From CAXBGS01 sp963975425 (GTDB taxonomy: Bacteria; Planctomycetota; Planctomycetia; Pirellulales; Pirellulaceae): a stretch of DNA of 64,000 nt. Under the pieces are notes generated by a model that ran no database searches, was not told where the DNA came from, and saw only the letters and a program-made list of their open reading frames with translations. Positions 42,214 through 49,728 of this stretch are shown one piece after another. Location of the stretch: contig CAXBGS010000003.1 in assembly GCA_963975425.1 (NCBI GenBank), forward strand, positions 835,277 to 899,276, given 5' to 3'. A program made the position numbers and the translations under genes. Every line of letters starts with the position of its first letter. Position 1 is the stretch's first letter.

Positions 42214-43965
42214 ATGATAATCTTGATGCATCTCGCGCGAAATCAACGAACTCGGGTCGTTGGGGGTCTACTTGCCGCCTTTGTTCTAAACGCACTGGGC
42301 TGTTCATCGGAGACAGCATCGGAGCAAAAAAATCCAACTACATCGGCTGCGGTCAATGCGGAACTCGATAACGATGCCGCCACCGGCTCGCCTGCAGCGA
42401 ATGATCGCGTGCCGGGTTCCCACCGATTGGCGGACAACTTTACGTCAAGCCCATCCGATCCGCGCGGCTTGCCCGGCGGGCCAAACGGGGCCATCAATCG
42501 ACCTTCACCGAGCGACTCGGCATCGATCAACGCGCCGATTCCCGGACCGCCCATTCCCGCGATCGGTGATTCAGGCAACCTGGGGGGCATCGCAAATCCA
42601 GGCGCCGAGAACCCGAGCAGCATGAACCCGGCCGCCGGCGCCGAACCGCGACCATTGAGGCCAGACCTATCGCCTGAGCAACTGGCGACATTCCTAGCCG
42701 GCGCCGACGAAGACATGCAGCGAATTTACAGCGGCGCGGCGGGAATTCGCGATAACGAGATCGCACTGACTCGCATGCGTCAGATCGGCAAGCTGAAACT
42801 CGAAGCATCCAAGCGTTTGCGTGACCACGCCGATGCCGATGACGAACAACGCGTCGAAGGCGCCAGAGGTATCTTGCAATCGTTGTCGCATCTGGCAGCC
42901 TTGGGAGATTTAGATTCCGCCGAAGAACTGGAACAACTCGCGAAAGAGAATTTGTCATCAGGAGACCCGCGACTGGTCACCGATAGTCGGCTGGTGCTGA
43001 TCGGTTTTGCGATTGAGTCGCTGCAACACGGCAAAGAGGATGCGCCCGCGAATATCATTGAACTGGTTGAGGGTCTCAAGACATCGCCAACCGATGTCGG
43101 TGTCCCAACGTTAATGGTGCTAGGTCAAGCAAGACAAATGCTTTCCCAATACGATCACCATGAACAGGCGGGCAAGGTGCGCGAAGCGATCATCGACCTT
43201 TTCGCAAATGCCAAAGACGAAGAGATCGCAAGGATGGCGGCACAGTTAGCCGGCAGCGTTCAGTACGATGCGATTGATCGAATTCTTGATACAGTCATTC
43301 AAGGTGGCGAAGTTTCACTTTCGCAGTGGAAAGAGGCGGCCGAGACGTTGATCGATGAGTCGGCGGATATCATGACGGTTCAATATTTGGCCGGCGCCGC
43401 CCTTGAATTTGAAGCGTCCGGGCGAGACGACCTGGCCAACGCGACCTATGAATTGCTAGACGATCGCTTCGGCGAACAGTCCGATTCGATCGGAGAAGAG
43501 GCAAGGATCGCGATCGCCGCTCATCGTGCCCGGAAAGATATCATCGGCACCCCATTCAATTTCGACCTGCCCGGTACCGACGGTTCGCCACTGGATGTCT
43601 CGCAGTTCCGCGGCCAAGTCGTGTTGATGCCATTTTGGGCGACCGGATTCCCACAGTCGCTTCAAATTCTGCCTCAACTGACCGCCCTCCGCGATGCTCA
43701 TCCCAACGACGTCACGATCGTTGGCATGAACCTTGATCCGGTCGACGCCCCGACCGAAGAATTCATCGAGCAAAACCGGCTCGACTTTCAAAGCTATCAA
43801 AGCGTTTCATCGCCGACCGCTCGGGTCGCCAACGAGATGGCGACGAAGTTTGGGATGGTATCGATGCCGTTTGTGGTCGTTTTAGACCAACAAGGCCGCG
43901 TTGTGGCACTGGATTTTAAGGGCCAGAAACTGCCAAAAATCGTCCAGTCTTTGCTGTCGCCGTAG
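42214..43965 (+). CDS. Redoxin/TlpA-like lipoprotein lacking the CxxC active site
   Basis: This 583-residue protein has an N-terminal hydrophobic segment with lipobox NALGC, then a Pro/Ser/Gly-rich spacer (about 40-140) and a long helical region (about 145-440) resembling TPR-like or HEAT-like helices. The C-terminus (about 445-583) has a TlpA/AhpC-type thioredoxin fold: GTPFNFDLPGTDGSPLDVSQ, RGQVVLMPFWATGFPQSLQI and MVSMPFVVVLDQQGRVVALD. The usual WCxPC is WATGFPQS here, so both redox cysteines are missing and thiol chemistry is not expected. A binding role on the cell surface is more likely. ATG 42214 is the first start; ATG 42226 is also possible. Confidence 0.82.
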   Translation: MIILMHLARNQRTRVVGGLLAAFVLNALGCSSETASEQKNPTTSAAVNAELDNDAATGSPAANDRVPGSHRLADNFTSSPSDPRGLPGGPNGAINRPSPSDSASINAPIPGPPIPAIGDSGNLGGIANPGAENPSSMNPAAGAEPRPLRPDLSPEQLATFLAGADEDMQRIYSGAAGIRDNEIALTRMRQIGKLKLEASKRLRDHADADDEQRVEGARGILQSLSHLAALGDLDSAEELEQLAKENLSSGDPRLVTDSRLVLIGFAIESLQHGKEDAPANIIELVEGLKTSPTDVGVPTLMVLGQARQMLSQYDHHEQAGKVREAIIDLFANAKDEEIARMAAQLAGSVQYDAIDRILDTVIQGGEVSLSQWKEAAETLIDESADIMTVQYLAGAALEFEASGRDDLANATYELLDDRFGEQSDSIGEEARIAIAAHRARKDIIGTPFNFDLPGTDGSPLDVSQFRGQVVLMPFWATGFPQSLQILPQLTALRDAHPNDVTIVGMNLDPVDAPTEEFIEQNRLDFQSYQSVSSPTARVANEMATKFGMVSMPFVVVLDQQGRVVALDFKGQKLPKIVQSLLSP

Positions 43966-44020
43966 TGTGTCGATCGCAGGAAACCTCAGCAAGTTTCGGT
44001 GATGACTGAATTGCCCTTTT

Positions 44021-44051
44021 CGCGGACTTTGTATTTTTCATAGTTTCCGCG
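44021..44051 (+). terminator. Stem-loop after the redoxin-like gene
   Basis: CGCGGACT (44021-44028) pairs with AGTTTCCGCG (44042-44051) with a 2-nt bulge and a T-rich 13-nt loop, 55 bp after the stop codon. There is no T-tract after the stem, so termination is only a possibility. Confidence 0.3.
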
Positions 44052-44091
44052 CACATTATTCATCACGCGACCACATTATTCATCACGCGAC
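44052..44091. repeat. Perfect 20-bp tandem duplication
   Basis: The unit cacattattcatcacgcgac occurs at 44052-44071 and again at 44072-44091 with no mismatch, directly upstream of the membrane-protein gene. It may contribute to that gene's promoter or leader. Confidence 0.95.
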
Positions 44092-44109
44092 GCTGTGGCT
44101 GAACCGAAC

Positions 44110-44859
44110 ATGACTCAATTGACGTCGATCCGCGCTGGATTTGCTTCCTATCCGGTTCGCCTAACTCTCTTTGGCATTTGCACGTTCGCGCTTTTTGCCG
44201 TGATCTTCTTTGCAACGACGATCTATCCGCCTGAATGGTTGTCGGCCGAGAACGGACCGTTGGAATTGCTGCAAGTCGCATTGATCGGATGCGCGAGTGT
44301 CACGCTGTTCTTCGCCGCGTTCAAGAGCACGCGCGGGCGAGCCGCGTTGACGATCATGGCATCGCTGGCGGGATACGCATCCGCCCGAGAGACCGATTCG
44401 CTGTTCGAGTCACTGTTGTTTGATGATGCGTACAAATATTTTGCTGCGTTGCCGCTAATGCTGGTTTGTGTTTCAGCGGTGTGGCGAGACCGATCAAACT
44501 TGCGGCGAGACTTTGCTTGGGTCATGAACCAACGCTGCACAACAATCTTTGCCATCGGTGGGACCTACCTGTTTTGCATTTGCCAAATCTTGGACAGCCC
44601 TGCATTCTGGGGCGGACCTAACGAAAGCGATTGGGCACAATCGGGCCAGCACGCGCACGCGGTCAAGCAGATGGTCGAAGAGTTCTGTGAAGTGTTTGCG
44701 TACGTCTTGATCGGATTCGCGGGTGTGGAAGCGGCCGCCTCGGTGCTGCAAAATTCGCATATCGAATCGGCAAGCGAGGATGACTCGTCCGAGGCCGACG
44801 ATTCGAGGTCGACAATACGCATTGCTTCCTTTCCAAACCGACGGCGACGTGCCGCCTAG
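44110..44859 (+). CDS. Six-helix membrane protein of unknown function
   Basis: This 249-residue protein has six hydrophobic segments (LFGICTFALFAVIFFATTIY; LLQVALIGCASVTLFFAAF; ALTIMASLAGYASA; YFAALPLMLVCVSAVW; TIFAIGGTYLFCICQI; FAYVLIGFAGVEAAASVL). Conserved-looking polar spots include ENGPLEL, RETDSLFESL, HAHAVKQMVEE and CEVFAY. The tail after about 225 is acidic then basic and probably cytosolic. I do not recognise the family. An in-frame GTG at 44095 would add five residues. It lies between the redoxin-like lipoprotein and a small conserved-looking protein on the same strand. Confidence 0.7.
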   Translation: MTQLTSIRAGFASYPVRLTLFGICTFALFAVIFFATTIYPPEWLSAENGPLELLQVALIGCASVTLFFAAFKSTRGRAALTIMASLAGYASARETDSLFESLLFDDAYKYFAALPLMLVCVSAVWRDRSNLRRDFAWVMNQRCTTIFAIGGTYLFCICQILDSPAFWGGPNESDWAQSGQHAHAVKQMVEEFCEVFAYVLIGFAGVEAAASVLQNSHIESASEDDSSEADDSRSTIRIASFPNRRRRAA

Positions 44860-45014
44860 ACGGCGACGTGCCGACTGGACGGCGGATCGGGGCATTTTTC
44901 CCCAAAGTCAAAGAATCGACTTCCGTGCAATAGTTTTGATTACAATCAGTTGATCGGCCCAAACGTCGGCCGGAACTGATCGTTACTTATCTATCGAGCA
45001 CGAGAACACGACCA

Positions 45015-45242
45015 ATGCAGTTCATTGAGTTGACCGGAAAGACCTTGCTGGACGTGGTCAACGAAGGCGAAATCGATTTCAAAGAGTTGCACGATGCCGG
45101 CGTCACGGGGGATTCGATCGTGCGCATCAATAAATTCGGTGAGATCGAACTTCGCAGCAAGAACCAGTGGTTGCTTGTCGGCGGACTGATCGGCAACTTC
45201 GAAGAACGGCTCATGCGCATGACCGGCCTAAACTGGGTCTGA
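45015..45242 (+). CDS. Small 75-residue protein, planctomycete-type hypothetical
   Basis: The ORF starts MQFIELTGKTLLDVVNEGEI and continues with FKELHDAGVTGDSIVRINKF and GEIELRSKNQWLLVGGLIGN. It has no signal peptide or membrane segment, a balanced charged composition and regular strand/helix alternation, which supports a folded cytosolic domain. There is no Cys or metal motif. The clear ATG and protein-like composition make a real gene likely despite its size. It sits alone between the membrane protein and the large heme protein on the same strand, with about 155 bp on each side. No function can be assigned. Confidence 0.75.
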   Translation: MQFIELTGKTLLDVVNEGEIDFKELHDAGVTGDSIVRINKFGEIELRSKNQWLLVGGLIGNFEERLMRMTGLNWV

Positions 45243-45396
45243 TCATACGGTTGGTGTCCATCACATCACCACCGAAATCACGCGTTCACGAACACATCAA
45301 CAAAGCACATTCCTGGAACGAAAGCATCGCGAGTCACAGGACGTTAAACTGGTAAGATTCCCGCCAGCGATTTAACGCCAAACGAAGACAATCCCG

Positions 45397-48300
45397 ATGT
45401 CTCACCCCTGCCTGACTGCGTGCTGTCTTACACTGTTCACTTGCTCGACCGCGGTCGGCGAAGCTTGGCAAACGAGACAGCTTCACGATCAGTTTTTTGC
45501 CGAGGGAGCGTCGGCCGGCGACATCGATGGCGACAAAATCGTCGACGTCGTTTGTGGACCGGTTTGGTTTCGAGGTCCCGAGTTTGAGCAATCCTTTTCC
45601 CTTGCGCCCGCTCGTGAGTTTCCGATTGCCGGGTACAGCGATCAATTCTTTAGCCATGTCTTGGATGCCAATCGCGACGGCGCAAACGATGTGCTGGTCT
45701 TAGGTTTTCCCGGCAGGGCCGCCAGACTGTACGTTAACCCTGGCCACGATTCGCTGGGACAAGATTGGCCGATGCAGGAGATCGCCGAAACGGTCGACAA
45801 CGAATCGCCAACGATCGCTGACATCATGGACGGTGGTTTACCAGAGATCGTTTGTGGACGAGACGGCCAGTACGGGTATTACCAAGCAGGCGATGACGCG
45901 ACGCAGCCATGGGCTTGGGTCCCCATCACACGCGGTGATGCCTGCCAAGGGCGATTCGCGCACGGACTAGGCGTGGGCGACGTCAACGGCGATGGCCGGT
46001 TGGACATCTTGGACAAGACGTACTGGTGGCAACAACCCAAGCGAAACACAACCAGCGGCTTTTGGGAACGACATCGCTGGGCCCCGCAGGACTACGGCCC
46101 GGGCGGATCACAAATCTGCGTTGACGACATCGACGGTGATGGCGACGCCGACATCCTGACCGCGCATCACGCGCACGGGTTCGGCCTTTCATGGTTTGAA
46201 CAGGTACAAGACAACCGTTTCGTACAACACACGATCATGGGCGAGTCGTCCACCGACAACGACTACGGTGTCGCGTTCAGTCAGTTGCATGCGGTGGTGC
46301 TGACGGACATCGACGGCGACGACGTGAAAGATATCGTGACCGGAAAGCGCTGGATGGCTCATCACGGCAAGGACCCCGGCGGATTACAAGAACCCGTTCT
46401 GTATTGGTTCCAGTGTGTTCGAGACCGCCGAGGCGTGACATTCATTCCACACTTGATCGATCGTGATTCCGGCGTTGGTGTCGACCTGCTGGTCGCCGAT
46501 ATCAACGCAGACCGCCGGCCGGACATCGTTTCGTGCAATAAACGCGGACTCTCGATTCACCTGCAAGGCGAAAACGCCAAAGCAATCACGCCGACGTCAT
46601 GGAAACAGATCGAGGGCAGTGACCAATCGACGTATGCCAACGGTTTCAGCCCGACCGATGCCGCGGCCAACACGCTGGTCGCCGACGGTTTTACGGTCGA
46701 CCTGATCGCCAGTGAACCCGAACTGACTCAGCCCATCGCAATGTGCTTTGACGCGCGGGGACGCATTTGGGTTGTCGAAGGTCATACTTACCCAACCAAG
46801 GCACCCCCGGGCACTGGGCAAGACCGCATTGTGATCTTTTCCGATGAAGACGCCGACGGATCGTTCGAAACCAAAAAAACGTTCGCCGAAGGACTGAACC
46901 TTGTCAGCGGCATCGAAGTGGGGTTTGGAGGCGTTTGGATCGGGGCAGCACCTGAATTATTGTTCATTCCAGACGCCGACCAAGACGATTCCCCGGATGC
47001 CGAGCCACAAATTTTGCTGGACGGATGGGGATATCAAGACACACACGAGACATTGAATAGCTTTACCTGGGGACCGGATGGTTGGTTGTACGGATGCCAA
47101 GGCGTGTTCACTCATTCGCGAGTGGGCAAGCCCGGAACGAACGACGACCAGCGAACAAAGATGAACGCCGGCGTATGGCGTTATCACCCGACGCAGCATC
47201 GCTTTGAAGTCTTTGCGCACGGCACCAGTAATCCTTGGGGACTCGACTTCAATGATCGCGGCGACTGGTTCATCAGCGCATGCGTGATTCCGCATCTGTT
47301 TCACGTCCAAAAAAACGCACGTTACCAACGACAAGCCGGGCCCCACTTTGACCCGTACACTTACGACGACATCAAGACCATCGCCGACCATTCGCACTAC
47401 GCCGGCAGCATTCGCGACCATGCCTATTGGGGTGACAACAAAACAACCAAATCCGTGGCGCCGATCAACACATCATTGCTGGGCGGTGGTCACGCCCATT
47501 GTGGTTTAGCGATTTACAACGCTGATGTCTTTCCACAAGAGTATCACGGCGATTTGTTCTTTCATAATCTGCACGGACATCGCCTCGTTCGCGAAACGCT
47601 CGAAAACAACGGTTCCGGTTACATCGGCAAACACCGCCCCGACTTCTCACGAGCACAAGATCATCTGGAAATTGGCGTCGGCGTGATGGTCGGTCCTGAT
47701 GGTGCGATCTACACGTCCGACTGGCACGACGTTCAAACTTGCCACAATCGAGACGGCGAAGTCTGGGATCGCACCAACGGACGCTTGTTCCGTATCCGGT
47801 ACGGCGACGTTCGACCGCAATCCTTTGACCTGTGGACTCTTAGCGATGAACAACTGGTGGATCACCTAAAAAGCAACAACGCGTTCCTGGCGAGGCAAGC
47901 ACGACGAATTTTACAGGAACGCGCCGCAACGGCATCGTTAAACGTCGAAACGGTGATCCCGCGACTGGCCGAAATGCAATCAAGTGAGACGCCGCGACGA
48001 ATTCGTCTGCGGTCGATGTGGACACAGTGGTGCATCGGCGCTGTGGACACATCTGACTTGATTGGCTGGCTAAAGGACGAGAATGAATACGTTCGCGCCT
48101 GGGCTGTCTATTTCATCGGTGAAGGCCACCCCACCGACGCGATCAAAATTTTCCGCGACGCAGATTTTAACTTTGCGGATTCCAGTCCCGTCGTCCGACG
48201 AAACCTTGCGTCGCTGTTGCAATCGATACCGTTGACGGACCGATGGCCGATCGTGAGCGCATTGACGTCGGTTTCGATCGACCAACACGACCCCAATCTT

Positions 48301-49596
48301 CCTTTCTTGATTTGGTACGCGGTGGCACCACTTGCCGCCGATGATCCCGGACGTGCCTATTCGTTGGCGAGCGAATCGAAATGGCAGGACCTGCTGCGGA
48401 TGACGGTCCGTCGCATCGCAGTCTCGCCGTCAGGCCGCGAAATGTTGGTCGCAACGCTCGTTGATTCGGCCGAACGGAAAAACCGATTGGTGATTTTGGA
48501 AGCACTCAACGAAGCCGCCACCAATCGGGGCGGCGTCACGATGCCCGCGACATGGCCCGAGGCGTACCCGCAGTTGATCAAGGCACCGCTGCCACGCGTC
48601 AGGCAACTGACCCGAGCTGTTGCCATCCAGTTTGGTGACGAATCGGTTTTCCCCTATTTCCGTAACGTCTTTTCCGACCGCGAAAAATCCAAGCAAGAAC
48701 GCGTGGAGGCTTTGACCGCTCTGCGTGCGGCAAAGGACAGCACGCTGCCGGACCAAATTTTTTCACAGCTGGATGACGGTGAAATTTCGACCGAAGCCGT
48801 CAGGGCACTGTCAGAATTCAATGATCCGAGGACAGGCGAACGTCTATTAGAAAACTTTGAGCGTTTCTCCGCATCAACGCAAACGGCGGCACTCAGCACA
48901 CTCGCCTCGCGAACCTCCTCAGCCGCTCAACTTGTTTCGGCCATGCAGCAGGGCAGGGTACAATCAGATACGGTTCCTGCGTTTATCGTCCGGCAGATCG
49001 TGATGCTCGGTGACACGAATTTGAACCAACAGCTCGAAAGCGTATGGGGTCGAATCGCTGCCAGTGATGCCGAGAAGCAAACGCTGTACACGAAGTATCG
49101 GTCCATCTTGCGACCGCGCGCGATCGCAAGCGCCGATGCTTCACGGGGGCGACGGCTGTACGAGGCGAACTGCGGCAAATGCCACAAACTGTTTGGCGTC
49201 GGCGGAGATATCGGCCCGGACATCACGGGCGCCAATCGCAGCAGCGTTACTTACTGGCTAGAGAATATCCTGGAACCCAACGCATTGATCGGCAAAGCGT
49301 ATCAAGTGGCGACTTATGTCACGGTGGATGGACGCGTGATCACCGGCATCATCAAAGCGGAAAACGATGATGCGGTCACGTTGCAGACCGTCACCGAGAA
49401 CGTTGTGATTCCGCGTGATGAGATCGAAGCGTCCGCCCCCGCGACCATTTCGTTGATGCCTGAAGGCCAATTGCAACCGATGTCAGACCAACAGGTCTTG
49501 GATCTGTTCAAATATCTGATGAGCCCCGCCCAAGTCTCGTTGACCGACGAGGCACCCGCCAACCATCGTCGACCGTCTTCGACGCCGAATCGTTAA
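45397..49596 (+). CDS. FG-GAP/PVC-type heme-binding (CxxCH) dehydrogenase-like protein
   Basis: This 1399-residue secreted protein starts with a signal peptide (CLTACCLTLFTCSTAVGEA). The parts in order are five FG-GAP/VCBS-type Ca2+ loops (about 75-380: DANRDGANDVLV, DVNGDGRLDIL, DIDGDGDADIL, DIDGDDVKDIV, DINADRRPDIV), a PVC dehydrogenase-like propeller (about 430-810, VDLIASEPELTQPIAMCFDA to YTSDWHDVQT), HEAT-like helices (about 830-1230) and a C-terminal c-type heme domain with CGKCH at 1259-1263 and GPDITGANRS. It shares the last three modules with the ThuA/PVC protein at 36-40 kb but has FG-GAP repeats in place of ThuA. It starts a same-strand block of secreted proteins. The redox substrate is unknown. 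Confidence 0.9.
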   Translation: MSHPCLTACCLTLFTCSTAVGEAWQTRQLHDQFFAEGASAGDIDGDKIVDVVCGPVWFRGPEFEQSFSLAPAREFPIAGYSDQFFSHVLDANRDGANDVLVLGFPGRAARLYVNPGHDSLGQDWPMQEIAETVDNESPTIADIMDGGLPEIVCGRDGQYGYYQAGDDATQPWAWVPITRGDACQGRFAHGLGVGDVNGDGRLDILDKTYWWQQPKRNTTSGFWERHRWAPQDYGPGGSQICVDDIDGDGDADILTAHHAHGFGLSWFEQVQDNRFVQHTIMGESSTDNDYGVAFSQLHAVVLTDIDGDDVKDIVTGKRWMAHHGKDPGGLQEPVLYWFQCVRDRRGVTFIPHLIDRDSGVGVDLLVADINADRRPDIVSCNKRGLSIHLQGENAKAITPTSWKQIEGSDQSTYANGFSPTDAAANTLVADGFTVDLIASEPELTQPIAMCFDARGRIWVVEGHTYPTKAPPGTGQDRIVIFSDEDADGSFETKKTFAEGLNLVSGIEVGFGGVWIGAAPELLFIPDADQDDSPDAEPQILLDGWGYQDTHETLNSFTWGPDGWLYGCQGVFTHSRVGKPGTNDDQRTKMNAGVWRYHPTQHRFEVFAHGTSNPWGLDFNDRGDWFISACVIPHLFHVQKNARYQRQAGPHFDPYTYDDIKTIADHSHYAGSIRDHAYWGDNKTTKSVAPINTSLLGGGHAHCGLAIYNADVFPQEYHGDLFFHNLHGHRLVRETLENNGSGYIGKHRPDFSRAQDHLEIGVGVMVGPDGAIYTSDWHDVQTCHNRDGEVWDRTNGRLFRIRYGDVRPQSFDLWTLSDEQLVDHLKSNNAFLARQARRILQERAATASLNVETVIPRLAEMQSSETPRRIRLRSMWTQWCIGAVDTSDLIGWLKDENEYVRAWAVYFIGEGHPTDAIKIFRDADFNFADSSPVVRRNLASLLQSIPLTDRWPIVSALTSVSIDQHDPNLPFLIWYAVAPLAADDPGRAYSLASESKWQDLLRMTVRRIAVSPSGREMLVATLVDSAERKNRLVILEALNEAATNRGGVTMPATWPEAYPQLIKAPLPRVRQLTRAVAIQFGDESVFPYFRNVFSDREKSKQERVEALTALRAAKDSTLPDQIFSQLDDGEISTEAVRALSEFNDPRTGERLLENFERFSASTQTAALSTLASRTSSAAQLVSAMQQGRVQSDTVPAFIVRQIVMLGDTNLNQQLESVWGRIAASDAEKQTLYTKYRSILRPRAIASADASRGRRLYEANCGKCHKLFGVGGDIGPDITGANRSSVTYWLENILEPNALIGKAYQVATYVTVDGRVITGIIKAENDDAVTLQTVTENVVIPRDEIEASAPATISLMPEGQLQPMSDQQVLDLFKYLMSPAQVSLTDEAPANHRRPSSTPNR

Positions 49597-49639
49597 CATT
49601 CCCACCACTTCGATTCGAAGAGGTCCCGCTTGAAACGTT

Positions 49640-49671
49640 CCCGTTCGAACAGGCCCCCGTTCAAACAGGCC
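49640..49671. repeat. 16-bp tandem duplication upstream of the PSCyt1 gene
   Basis: Units cccgttcgaacaggcc (49640-49655) and cccgttcaaacaggcc (49656-49671) differ at one base. They lie in the frame upstream of the chosen ATG 49729 and are probably untranslated. Confidence 0.85.
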
Positions 49672-49728
49672 CGGTTCGGATCAGTGCAGCATAAAACATC
49701 CCCCCCTGTCCACTCTGGCTATCGAAGC

